From Bacillota bacterium (lineage in GTDB: Bacteria > Bacillota > Clostridia > Acetivibrionales > DSM-1351): 21,043 nt of DNA. Numbering within the stretch: position 1 is the first letter of the stretch; each line of letters begins with the position of its first letter. The stretch is taken from NCBI GenBank assembly GCA_023397905.1, contig JAEWSZ010000124.1, positions 1-21,043 on the forward strand. Reading direction: 5' to 3'. The position numbers and the translations under genes were made by a program. Positions 6,734-13,444 of the stretch are shown here, piece after piece. The notes beneath the pieces are model-generated. The model did no database searches and had not been told where the DNA came from. It saw only the letters and a list, made by a program, of their open reading frames with translations.

Positions 6734-7507
6734 TCAGCTTTGCAGTACTTCTCCGTTTGTGCCTATAATCACGATGCTCCAGGGAATCATTTTGCCGGAG
6801 CGCACCAGCGCTGTTTTGACGGCATTGACTATACCGCCGCAGCAGGGAACTTCCATTCTCAGGATCTTAACACTGTTGATATTGTTATTTTCCAGTATGG
6901 CTGTGAGCTTCTCGGAGTAGTCTCCCTCGTCCAGCTTGGGGCAGCCGATCAGCGTGATCCTGTTCTTCATGAAATCCTTGTGGATGTTTGCATAGGCAAA
7001 AGCTGTACAGTCGGCGGCGATAAGCAGATCGCAGTTGTCAAAATACGGTGCGTTCACCGGCACCAGTTTGATCTGGCAGGGCCATTGCATGAGCTCCGAA
7101 GTCAAAGGCTGGGCTGAGGCCTGGTTTGAAGGCTGACTTTCAACCGGTCTTTCAGTCGGCCTTTTTATAGCCATTGCTCTTGAACCGGGACAGCCGCCGA
7201 ATACGGGAGGGTGTGAAGGCGCCGGATGGGAGCTGCTTTCAGCAGTAGAGGCATGCACCGGGGCCGCCCTTTTTTCCATGTTTTTTTTGACCAGTTCCTC
7301 ATCATAGGCGTCGGCCTCACGTTCTTCGATAGTAATTGCATTTGTAGGACACTCCGGCAGACAGTTTCCCAGCCCGTCGCAATAGCTGTCCGAAATCAGT
7401 TTTGCTTTCCCGTTTTCCAGGATCAGCGCTCCTTCGTGACATGCATTGACACAGAGGCCGCAGCCGTTGCATTTTTCTTCGTCGATTCTGATTATATTTC
7501 TTTTCAT
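6734..7507 (-). CDS. Two-cluster 4Fe-4S ferredoxin-domain protein with C-terminal extension
   Basis: This 257-residue protein has a ferredoxin domain in its first 60 residues: Cys13, 16, 19 and 23 (CNGCGLCVNAC) and Cys43, 49 and 53 (YCDGLGNCLPECP), the latter being the CDGLG variant known in clostridial ferredoxin-like proteins. A P/S/H-rich linker (about 80-130) follows. The C-terminal domain (about 140-257) contains DLLIAADCTAFAYANIHKDF, TLIGCPKLD and VPCCGG, so it may carry additional metal-binding cysteines. Such proteins are often found beside Crp/Fnr regulators and hybrid-cluster protein genes. Here the divergent neighbour is a Crp/Fnr regulator, but no hcp gene is in the window. A role in redox or nitrosative stress is inferred. 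AAAGGAGG upstream supports the start. Confidence 0.8.
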   Translation of the reverse strand: MKRNIIRIDEEKCNGCGLCVNACHEGALILENGKAKLISDSYCDGLGNCLPECPTNAITIEEREADAYDEELVKKNMEKRAAPVHASTAESSSHPAPSHPPVFGGCPGSRAMAIKRPTERPVESQPSNQASAQPLTSELMQWPCQIKLVPVNAPYFDNCDLLIAADCTAFAYANIHKDFMKNRITLIGCPKLDEGDYSEKLTAILENNNINSVKILRMEVPCCGGIVNAVKTALVRSGKMIPWSIVIIGTNGEVLQS

Positions 7508-7568
7508 GATTTTATTCCTCCTTTATGAGCATTGCTCAAATGATCATATAATGAATTAGAAACAATTT

Positions 7569-7585
7569 AAGTTAAATTCTAACTT
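7569..7585. promoter_or_regulatory. Operator-like palindrome between the ferredoxin and crp genes
   Basis: AAGTTAAATTCTAACTT has perfect 6-base arms around 5 bases, a size that fits Crp/Fnr dimers. It lies about 60 bases upstream of the ferredoxin gene start. A second palindrome, TGAGCATTGCTCA (7526-7538), sits next to that gene's ribosome binding site. Binding by the adjacent regulator is an inference. Confidence 0.4.
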
Positions 7586-7659
7586 TATGAGTTGGATTAC
7601 AACGCATTAGCAGAAAATTTTCTTACCAAATAGGTGTTTCAATGAGTTTTGCAGATATG

Positions 7660-7707
7660 TTAATGTATATCTACAAAACACATTATAATGTATAATGGAA
7701 TTATAAT
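7660..7707 (+). promoter_or_regulatory. Promoter region of the Crp/Fnr gene
   Basis: Three TATAAT boxes occur in a row (7684-7689, 7691-7696, 7702-7707). The first has a weak TTAATG -35 box 18 bases upstream (7660-7665). Transcription from any of them would give a structured leader of about 190 bases. Confidence 0.4.
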
Positions 7708-7786
7708 CGGTATCCTGGGATACAAATGCGAAGCGTACTCTGCTATGTACAGGGTATTCTTCGGTACCCTTAGCGGAGCAATACCG
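7708..7786 (+). ncRNA. Structured crp leader with competing helices (unknown regulatory RNA)
   Basis: Three nested helices can form: CGGTAT (7708-7713) with ATACCG (7781-7786), CTCTGCTA (7738-7745) with TAGCGGAG (7771-7778, one G-U), and GGGTA (7752-7756) with TACCC (7765-7769). The 5' strand of the outer helix can instead form a local hairpin, GTATC-CTGG-GATAC (7710-7723). Mutually exclusive pairing is the layout of a switch. No known riboswitch class was recognised. GTATCC-TG-GGATAC at the transcription start could alternatively be a DNA operator. Confidence 0.4.
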
Positions 7787-7795
7787 GCACAGCAC

Positions 7796-7888
7796 AAAAA
7801 TCGGCAAACGGATTTTTATTTATAAAAACAATTGCGGTTGAAACCTTTGACTTCAGGCGAAGGCTGCTTTCAGCCGATGAAAATTGAC
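7796..7888 (+). ncRNA. Nested-stem RNA element, copy 1 (crp leader)
   Basis: A hairpin (AAAAATC 7796-7802 with GATTTTT 7811-7817) is followed by ATTTAT and a three-stem element. The outer stem is CAATT (7829-7833) with AATTG (7882-7886), the middle stem GGTTGAAA (7836-7843) with TTTCAGCC (7868-7875), and the inner stem CCTTTG (7844-7849) with CGAAGG (7858-7863), leaving the loop ACTTCAGG, a CTGC bulge and GATG. A second copy at 10017-10125 keeps the stems with compensatory changes. It ends directly at the crp ribosome binding site (GGGAGG, 7891-7896), so it could control translation. Confidence 0.5.
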
Positions 7889-7902
7889 TTGGGAGGAATA
7901 CT

Positions 7903-8616
7903 ATGGCGGACTTAAACGGAAAGAATGGGGAACTGGCAAAAGCGCTTGAAAAATGTGAGCTGTTTGAGGGTTTTGATAATTTTCAGCTGGAGTCCATGCT
8001 GCAATGCTTTGCTCCGAAGCTGCACTCCTATGATAAAGGGGATTTTATCGCCATGGCGGGCAAAAAATATAACGGACTGGGGATAATCGTAGAAGGAAAC
8101 GCCGTAATCAGCAAGGAGAATGCCGCAGGCAGCAGAGTCATGCTGGATATGATTTCTTCGGGTGAAATATTCGGAGAAGTGATCGCGTTTTCAGGAAGGG
8201 AGGTCTGGCCGGCCAATGTGCAGGCTCAAACACCCTGCAAGGCGATCTTTATAGAAAATAACGCAATCATAAATCAATGTACCGAAGCCTGCAGCTTTCA
8301 TGCACAGCTCATAAAAAACCTGCTCAAAACAGTATCGATCAGGGCGATTATGCTTAACAGAAGGGTAGAGTACCTTTCCATGAAAAGCATCAATTCAAAA
8401 ATTGCGGCACTGCTGCTGGAACACATGGAAAAGGCCGGAAGCAACACTTTCAGGCTGCCCATGAACAGAAATGAAATGGCTGACTTTTTAAATATCTCAA
8501 GACCGTCCATGTCCAGAGAAATGGGAGTTATGCGGGATAACGGCATTATAGATTTTCAGAAGGAGGCCGTAAGGATTTTGCAGGTTGATAAGTTAAAGGA
8601 AATGATAGGGGACTGA
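7903..8616 (+). CDS. Crp/Fnr-family transcriptional regulator
   Basis: This 237-residue protein has a cyclic-nucleotide-binding-type beta-barrel (about 15-130: LFEGF at the start, then YDKGDFIAMAGKKYNGLGII, SGEIFGEVIAFSG), a long dimer helix (about 135-165) and a C-terminal winged HTH (about 180-225: MNRNEMADFLNISRPSMSRE). The barrel lacks the phosphate-cassette arginine pattern of cAMP-binding Crp, and there is no N-terminal cysteine cluster as in Fnr, so the signal is unknown. Its neighbours are a divergent ferredoxin-type gene and a downstream SPFH gene. HcpR-like redox or nitric oxide sensors have this general shape and context. The start has GGGAGG at good spacing, and the leader is highly structured. 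Confidence 0.88.
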   Translation: MADLNGKNGELAKALEKCELFEGFDNFQLESMLQCFAPKLHSYDKGDFIAMAGKKYNGLGIIVEGNAVISKENAAGSRVMLDMISSGEIFGEVIAFSGREVWPANVQAQTPCKAIFIENNAIINQCTEACSFHAQLIKNLLKTVSIRAIMLNRRVEYLSMKSINSKIAALLLEHMEKAGSNTFRLPMNRNEMADFLNISRPSMSREMGVMRDNGIIDFQKEAVRILQVDKLKEMIGD

Positions 8617-8627
8617 TATGTTAATTG

Positions 8628-8657
8628 TTGACAATATATATATTAATATGATATCAT
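8628..8657 (+). promoter_or_regulatory. Promoter of the SPFH gene
   Basis: A perfect TTGACA (8628-8633), 18 bases, then TATCAT (8652-8657). The -10 box lies at the centre of the long palindrome at 8638-8678, so binding there would block transcription. Confidence 0.55.
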
Positions 8658-8678
8658 TTAGATATCATATTAATATAT
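8638..8678. repeat. Perfect 18-bp-arm palindrome over the SPFH promoter
   Basis: The left arm 8638-8655 and right arm 8661-8678 are exact reverse complements around ATTTA. The arms are AT-rich (core TAATATGATATC). There is no T-run, so it is not a normal terminator. It covers the -10 box and start site, which suggests an operator for a dimeric or tetrameric regulator. Confidence 0.6.
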
Positions 8679-8692
8679 TCACAATGTGAATA
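8676..8692. promoter_or_regulatory. TATTCACA-A-TGTGAATA operator-like site
   Basis: A 17-bp perfect palindrome with 8-base arms and a single central base directly abuts the 41-bp palindrome. A further half-site TGTGAATA recurs at 8727-8734. The TGTGA core resembles Crp-type half-sites, and a Crp/Fnr gene ends just upstream. The binder is inferred, not shown. Confidence 0.45.
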
Positions 8693-8771
8693 CACAGATT
8701 TCCACATTTTACCCGGCACACCATATGTGAATAAAATTATTTCCGGTGGGCCAGAAAGGTCAGGTACTTAT

Positions 8772-9641
8772 ATGAAAGAGATTGAAGGAAGAACCGGATC
8801 AGGCGGTCAGATGCTTTTGCTGTCAATGCTGGGACTCATAGTCAGCACCGTAATATTTGTATTTTCAGTGGTTAACAGTTCGGGATTGCTGGCTGTAATA
8901 GCCTCCATATTATTAGTTGTTTTTATATTTATACTCCCCGGATTATTTACAATCCAGCCCAACGAAGCCATGGTGCTGATCCTGTTCGGAAAATATTCCG
9001 GAACTGTTAAAAAAGCAGGCTGGCACTGGGCCAACCCGTTTTATACAAAAAAGAAAATATCACTCAGGTCCAGAAACATCAACGGGGAAAAAATAAAGGT
9101 CAATGACGAAATGGGAAATCCTATCGAAATCGCCGCTGTCATAGTCTGGAGAGTCGACAATACGGCTGAGGCTGTTTTTGACGTAGATAACTATATAGAC
9201 TATGTAAATGTCCAGAGCGAGTCGGCTCTGAGGCACCTGGCAGGCATGTACCCATACGATAACACCGAGGATTCACATACCATATCTTTGAGGGGCAGCG
9301 CAGACGAGGTCGCCGAGGCTCTTAAAAATGAACTGCAGCAGAGACTGGGGAAAGCAGGGGTTATCGTGGAGGAAGCAAGACTTTCGCACCTGGCCTATGC
9401 GCCTGAAATTGCCGCGGCAATGCTCCAGAGACAGCAGGCGGCCGCTATTATCGCAGCAAGGCAGAAGATCGTCGAAGGCGCCGTGGGAATGGTTCAGATG
9501 GCCTTAAACAAGCTGAGCGAAAACGATATAGTCGAACTGGACGAGGAAAGAAAAGCCGCTATGGTAAGCAATTTACTTGTGGTACTCTGCGGAGAGAGAA
9601 GTACACAGCCCGTTATAAATACCGGAACTCTGCACAATTAA
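8772..9641 (+). CDS. SPFH/band-7 domain membrane protein
   Basis: With the ATG start at 8772 this is a 289-residue protein. Two hydrophobic segments (about residues 15-35 and 40-60) are followed by an SPFH domain starting at FTIQPNEAMVLILFGKYSGT and running through GWHWANPFY, NGEKIKVND and GNPIEIAAVIVWRV to VEEARLSHLAYAPEIAAAML. A helical, alanine/glutamine-rich region then resembles the flotillin/stomatin C-terminal coiled part. SPFH proteins form membrane-bound oligomeric scaffolds. A GTG at 8727 would add 15 residues but has no ribosome binding site, whereas the ATG at 8772 has AAGGTCAGG upstream. A small ribbon-helix-helix gene follows, a pairing seen in many clostridia. The function is unknown. 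Confidence 0.85.
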   Translation: MKEIEGRTGSGGQMLLLSMLGLIVSTVIFVFSVVNSSGLLAVIASILLVVFIFILPGLFTIQPNEAMVLILFGKYSGTVKKAGWHWANPFYTKKKISLRSRNINGEKIKVNDEMGNPIEIAAVIVWRVDNTAEAVFDVDNYIDYVNVQSESALRHLAGMYPYDNTEDSHTISLRGSADEVAEALKNELQQRLGKAGVIVEEARLSHLAYAPEIAAAMLQRQQAAAIIAARQKIVEGAVGMVQMALNKLSENDIVELDEERKAAMVSNLLVVLCGERSTQPVINTGTLHN

Positions 9642-9642
9642 A

Positions 9643-9710
9643 ATGCGAAGTAAAAAAATGGACATTATCTGACGAGCTTCGCATGTCAAAAGCCGCGAAA
9701 GTGACTTGGG
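9643..9710 (+). other. Hairpin and possible third, rearranged copy of the nested-stem element
   Basis: ATGCGAAG (9643-9650) and CTTCGCAT (9677-9684) form an 8-bp stem with a 26-base loop. Downstream, AGCCG (9691-9695), GAAA and TGACTTGGG (9702-9710) repeat the order found at the 3' end of copy 1 (7872-7893). CTTCGCAT also occurs in copy 2. The middle stem is missing, so relatedness is only suggestive. No T-run follows, so it is not a standard terminator. Confidence 0.3.
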
Positions 9711-9777
9711 CAAATATTAGCGTATATACATGAGACAAGACGTGCGAAAAATGCAGCATGCTACAGCGAGGATTATT

Positions 9778-9984
9778 ATGGCTGAAAAAAAATCGATTTT
9801 ACTCAGGCTTAGTCCCAAAATGTGGGAAGAAATTTCCAAATGGGCCGATGACGAATTCAGATCTGTAAATGGACAAATAGAATATCTGATCAGTGAAGCG
9901 CTGAGGAAAAGAAGACAGGGCTCTGGAGAGAAAAATCAGAATAAAAAACCGGATCCTGAGCCCGGGAGCCGGGAGGCGGAATAA
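9778..9984 (+). CDS. Small Arc-like ribbon-helix-helix protein
   Basis: This 68-residue protein starts MAEKKSILLRLSPKMWEEIS. ILLRLS is the DNA-contacting strand, and two helices follow (KMWEEISKWADDEF and NGQIEYLISEALRKRRQ), the Arc/MetJ fold. The tail is hydrophilic and charged. An upstream in-frame ATG at 9730 would add 16 residues, but the ATG at 9778 has a GCGAGG ribosome binding site and gives the canonical N-terminus. It lies 136 bases after the SPFH gene, and similar pairs are common in clostridia. It may be the regulator that binds the palindrome at the SPFH promoter, or an antitoxin-like protein, though no toxin gene is adjacent. Confidence 0.75.
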   Translation: MAEKKSILLRLSPKMWEEISKWADDEFRSVNGQIEYLISEALRKRRQGSGEKNQNKKPDPEPGSREAE

Positions 9985-10016
9985 AAAACTGAATAGCATA
10001 TATAAGCCACATGATC

Positions 10017-10125
10017 TGCTGTCGAAATAACCGGAAATAATTCAATAGACAGCATTTATTAAGTCAATTACGGGTTGAAACCTTCGCATTAGGTGAAGGT
10101 TGCTTTTCAGCCGATAGTAATTGGC
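10017..10125 (+). ncRNA. Nested-stem RNA element, copy 2
   Basis: A hairpin (TGCTGTC 10017-10023 with GACAGCA 10048-10054) is followed by ATTTAT and the three-stem element. The outer stem is GTCAATTAC (10063-10071) with GTAATTGGC (10117-10125), the middle stem GGTTGAAA (10073-10080) with TTTCAGCC (10105-10112), and the inner stem CCTTCG (10081-10086) with TGAAGG (10094-10099). Relative to copy 1 the last two inner pairs change from T-G and G-C to C-G and G-T, keeping the stem. It is followed by a T-rich stretch and lies 80 bases after the ribbon-helix-helix gene and upstream of the dehydrogenase promoter, so here it could also act as a terminator. Confidence 0.5.
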
Positions 10126-10167
10126 TTTTCTTATTTTCAGGTACAAAAACTCAGAAAATACATATAC

Positions 10168-10196
10168 TTGAAATGTTGTAAATTGAATGGTAAAAT
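10168..10196 (+). promoter_or_regulatory. Promoter of the alcohol dehydrogenase gene
   Basis: TTGAAA (10168-10173), a 17-base spacer and TAAAAT (10191-10196). It implies a leader of about 95 bases that does not include the nested-stem element. Confidence 0.55.
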
Positions 10197-10299
10197 CATT
10201 TATATAATATTTCCGAAAAAAGGGAAAATTTGACGAAAAATTGTAAATGTAAAATTGATCATGGTAATTAAATTTATGAAAGCGAGGATTTGAAGTAAT

Positions 10300-11343
10300 A
10301 TGAAAGCATTATATTTTCCCCAAGTACATAAATATGAATTTCGAAATGTAGAAAAACCCTGCTTACAGAATGACTCTGATGTCATTATAAAAATTACACT
10401 TACCACTGTCTGCGGGAGCGATTTACATCTAATCCACGGTATTATTCCAACAACCCCCGGATATGTTTTGGGGCACGAGTACGTTGGAGTCATTGAACAG
10501 ACAGGCAGTTCAGTTAAAAATTTCAAACCCGGTGACAGAGTAATCGGACCGCCGGCACCCTTTTGCGGATATTGTGAAAATTGTTTGAATGGAAATATTT
10601 CGCATTGCCTTAACGGTGGAATACATGGCAGCGGAAAGGAAATGGGGGATTTACCCGGAACCCATGCAGAGTATATACGGGTTCCTTTTGCGGATACCTG
10701 CCTGGCACATGTTCCTGATACACTCGAAGACGAGCAGGTAATTTTCATCTCTGATATTTTATCTACAGGTTATACCTCTGTAGTTCGCGGAAAAGTAAAT
10801 CCCGGGGATACGGTTGTTATTTTTGGAGCCGGACCTGTCGGCTTGTGTGCTGTTGCGGCAGCAAAGCTGTTTAGCCCGTCCCGGATTATTATGGTTGGCA
10901 GAAAAGATAAATACAGAATGGAGATGGCCTCGGAACTGGGCGCAACCCATGTTTTGAGTTCGATGGAGGGTGATGTCACCCAGGCTGTTATGAAATTGAC
11001 CAATGGGAAGGGCGCTGATGTGGCAATTGATGCATCGGGCTCTGAAACTGCTATCCAACAAGCAGTAAAGAGTGTAAAAATCAATGGAAATGTTTCACTT
11101 GTCGGTATTACCGGAATGGACATCACATTGCCTTTATCACAAATATTTATGAAGAATGTAAATATCAATATGGGACTTGCACATGTAGGATATATAAAGA
11201 GACTAATTACTCTTGTTCAGACAGGGCAGATCGATCTGAGGCCTCTGATCACTCACCGTATGGACTTGGAGCAAGTTGAGGCTGCGGTGGCACTATTTGA
11301 AAGCCGAAGTGAAAATGTAATCAAGGTGGTCCTTAAACCATAG
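10300..11343 (+). CDS. Zinc-dependent alcohol dehydrogenase (medium-chain family)
   Basis: This 347-residue oxidoreductase is of the MDR superfamily. Catalytic-zinc ligands are visible as Cys38 (TTVCGSD) and His59-Glu60 (LGHEYVG). Four structural-zinc cysteines follow at 89, 92, 95 and 103 (FCGYCENCLNGNISHC). A Rossmann fold begins GDTVVIFGAGPVGL (about 169-182) and serves NAD(P)H binding. Length and features match threonine/sorbitol/isopropanol-type dehydrogenases. The structural zinc site argues against the clostridial secondary-alcohol enzyme, which lacks it. The substrate is not assignable. GAGG lies 12 bases before the ATG, a somewhat long spacing. It appears to stand alone. Confidence 0.88.
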   Translation: MKALYFPQVHKYEFRNVEKPCLQNDSDVIIKITLTTVCGSDLHLIHGIIPTTPGYVLGHEYVGVIEQTGSSVKNFKPGDRVIGPPAPFCGYCENCLNGNISHCLNGGIHGSGKEMGDLPGTHAEYIRVPFADTCLAHVPDTLEDEQVIFISDILSTGYTSVVRGKVNPGDTVVIFGAGPVGLCAVAAAKLFSPSRIIMVGRKDKYRMEMASELGATHVLSSMEGDVTQAVMKLTNGKGADVAIDASGSETAIQQAVKSVKINGNVSLVGITGMDITLPLSQIFMKNVNINMGLAHVGYIKRLITLVQTGQIDLRPLITHRMDLEQVEAAVALFESRSENVIKVVLKP

Positions 11344-11441
11344 ACCTTGGCTTGAGTAGTAGATTTGAAGTTGAGAAGCTTAACAATATGATGCTATGTT
11401 CATAGAAATTAAAATATATATGAAAAAAGAGGTGATTACAA

Positions 11442-11804
11442 TTGTATACTATTAATTTTGATAGTGTTAAAAACAGGGTTAGTGTCAGCTTTGATGCTTT
11501 GCCGTATGGTGCGGAATTGGAGAAATATTCTAAAGAATTGCTTAATGCTATTGATTCCTGCAGAAATGATTTTACGATTCTTTTTGATATGACCAAGAGT
11601 AAGGCAAAAGTTGTAAGCGATAATGATATTGCCGGTCTTAAAACCGTAAAGGACTATTGTGTTAAAAAGGGATTGAAAAAAGATGCTTTCGCAATGCAGT
11701 CCAATACACTTAAAATGCAAATTTCCAGATATCTTAAAGATACGGAACCTAAGGACGGTTTTTTTGAAACTGCCGCAGACGCAATTAAATTTTTGGATGA
11801 TTAG
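11442..11804 (+). CDS. Small STAS/SpoIIAA-like domain protein (uncertain)
   Basis: This 120-residue soluble protein is predicted to start at TTG (11442), because AGAGGTGAT sits seven bases upstream and no ATG is available in the first part of the frame. Alternating strands and helices fit a STAS-like fold: INFDSVKNRVSVSFD, NDFTILFDMTKSK, a KTVKDYCVKKGLKKDAFAMQ helix, then a final helix AADAIKFLDD. No phosphorylatable serine motif of true SpoIIAA is clear. The convergent chemoreceptor gene suggests only neighbourhood, not a shared pathway. The family assignment is weak, but coding is well supported by ribosome binding site and composition. Confidence 0.6.
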   Translation: MYTINFDSVKNRVSVSFDALPYGAELEKYSKELLNAIDSCRNDFTILFDMTKSKAKVVSDNDIAGLKTVKDYCVKKGLKKDAFAMQSNTLKMQISRYLKDTEPKDGFFETAADAIKFLDD

Positions 11805-11928
11805 CTGTGACTTTAATTAACCGTTTTCTCAACTTTAAAATATATTTATTAGATAGAATGTTTAATAGAATAAACAGGATTTTGTAATTTTCATTCAAGA
11901 TCCTGTGCTGTTTTGCCATTAAAAACCA

Positions 11929-11965
11929 GGGCCGCTGCAAAACTAAATTAAGTTTGCAGCGGCCC
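11929..11965. terminator. Bidirectional terminator between the STAS-like and chemoreceptor genes
   Basis: GGGCCGCTGCAAA (11929-11941) pairs perfectly with TTTGCAGCGGCCC (11953-11965). An A-run lies on the left and T-rich sequence on the right. A weaker upstream hairpin, ACAGGAT (11874-11880) with ATCCTGT (11900-11906), may back it up. Confidence 0.85.
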
Positions 11966-11991
11966 CATTTTCAATATTCTATGTTCTTATT

Positions 11992-13245
11992 TTATCTCAG
12001 TTTGTACTTCTTCAATTTCGAATCAAGCTGTTTAACAAGCTGATCAAGGCTTTGAGCAGCAATCTTCATATCGTCCAGAGTCTTGAGCTGGTTTTCAGTG
12101 GTAGCTGCAACTTCTTCGCTTGAAGCGGCGGTCTGCTGGGAGACGGAGGAGATGTTTTCAATTGCGCTGATAACCTCGCTCTTATCATCCTGCATCTTGA
12201 TTACAGCCGTATTTACATCATTTATTTTTGTTACTATAAAATCAATTGCGTTTGCAATATCGGAAAATGAACTGTTTGTCTTATCAACAGCCAGATTTTG
12301 CTCCTGGGAAACCTTTTTCATTATTTCCATGGAGGAAATGGCCAGAGCGGACTCTTCCTGAATGCTCTGCATCATGTTGTTGATTTCTTCGGTTGATTTT
12401 CTGCTCTGATCCGCCAGCTTACGAACCTCATCGGCAACGACGGCAAAGCCTTTACCGGCTTCTCCGGCTCTGGCGGCCTCAATGGCTGCGTTAAGTGCCA
12501 GCAGGTTTGTCTGCTCCGCAATATTTTCAATGGATTCAACGAACAAACCGATATCCTTTGTGGTATTTGTAAGGTTCTCAACTACCGCGAATATCTTTTC
12601 GGAAGTTTCATAGGTTTCCTTTGATTTGTCTCTCAGGGTGGTAACGGCTTTGAGTCCCACGGTGTTGAGGTCTATGATTTTATTTGTTTCGTTTGTAATA
12701 CCGCTGTAGCTTTCATAGACAAAGTTTATCTGATCCGAAAGCTTGTCAACCACCTGAACACCCATCTGGGCTTCTTCAGCCTGAGAGGAGGCACCCTTGG
12801 CTATTTCATCAATAGTCTTTGCTATCTCTTCAATGGCGTTTGTGGCATTTTCAGAGGTGGAGGTAACCTTTCTGGACGCCTGGCTGATTGAAAGGGATAG
12901 ATTGAAAAAACCTTCAATGAGGGAACGGACATCGCTGATAACAAGATTTACGACTGAAGCTACAAACCCTAAAACACCGTAAGTTTTGGGTTCAATCATA
13001 TGAGAAAAATCTCCGGATTTAAAACCGTCAAGATCCGATGAAAACTTCTTTATAGTACTTTTATACTGCATTCCGGTAAGTATTATAAACACTATGCATG
13101 TTATAATTGAGGCAAAAAATGTGTAAATTCCAAAATATAAATTATTGCTGATAATACCTCCTGCAATACTTAAGACAATACTGATTATAGCACCAATAAT
13201 GTATAAATGATTACCTTTGCTACCACGTGACTCTGTTTTTTTCAT
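11992..13245 (-). CDS. Methyl-accepting chemotaxis protein without extracytoplasmic sensor
   Basis: With its ATG at 13245 this is a 417-residue receptor. Two adjacent membrane spans (about 13-32 and 36-58) leave almost no external loop. A HAMP-like stretch (about 60-110) follows, then a long coiled-coil signalling domain with the near-invariant tip IAEQTNLLALNAAIEAARAG (about 242-261) continuing into GKGFAVVADEVRKLAD, which contacts CheA/CheW. With no periplasmic domain it probably senses membrane state or cytoplasmic cues. The frame stays open upstream to 13488, but the ATG at 13245 has GGAGGGAG at ideal spacing, so the extra 81 residues are rejected. No other chemotaxis gene is nearby. Confidence 0.9.
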   Translation of the reverse strand: MKKTESRGSKGNHLYIIGAIISIVLSIAGGIISNNLYFGIYTFFASIITCIVFIILTGMQYKSTIKKFSSDLDGFKSGDFSHMIEPKTYGVLGFVASVVNLVISDVRSLIEGFFNLSLSISQASRKVTSTSENATNAIEEIAKTIDEIAKGASSQAEEAQMGVQVVDKLSDQINFVYESYSGITNETNKIIDLNTVGLKAVTTLRDKSKETYETSEKIFAVVENLTNTTKDIGLFVESIENIAEQTNLLALNAAIEAARAGEAGKGFAVVADEVRKLADQSRKSTEEINNMMQSIQEESALAISSMEIMKKVSQEQNLAVDKTNSSFSDIANAIDFIVTKINDVNTAVIKMQDDKSEVISAIENISSVSQQTAASSEEVAATTENQLKTLDDMKIAAQSLDQLVKQLDSKLKKYKLR

Positions 13246-13444
13246 AATACTCCCTCCGACTACGCTAAAAATGTATTTATATGTAACATATTCTTCTATT
13301 CTACATAAAAAAGTAAAATCCTTCTTATTTTTCTGCATTATAATGGATTTATTTAATATTTTTATCAGGAAATAGGCCGGATATATTAATGTGTTATAAA
13401 AAATGGCAGATATTAGGAAGGCCGGATATACGCGGATATCCCGA

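Noticed and set aside
7607..7807. 66-codon frame on the minus strand opposite the crp leader
   Set aside because: It overlaps the promoter and structured leader, has no ribosome binding site, and its composition looks non-coding.
7796..7888. Known riboswitch (cyclic-di-GMP, preQ1, THF, fluoride, ZTP)
   Set aside because: The conserved sequence marks of these classes, as I know them, are absent from the element.
6734..8616. A complete hcp (hybrid-cluster protein) regulon
   Set aside because: The ferredoxin-like gene and Crp/Fnr regulator fit that setting, but no hcp gene is in the window.
8727..8771. GTG start for the SPFH protein
   Set aside because: No ribosome binding site precedes it, and it lies in a repeated TGTGAATA half-site. 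The ATG at 8772 has AAGGTCAGG upstream.
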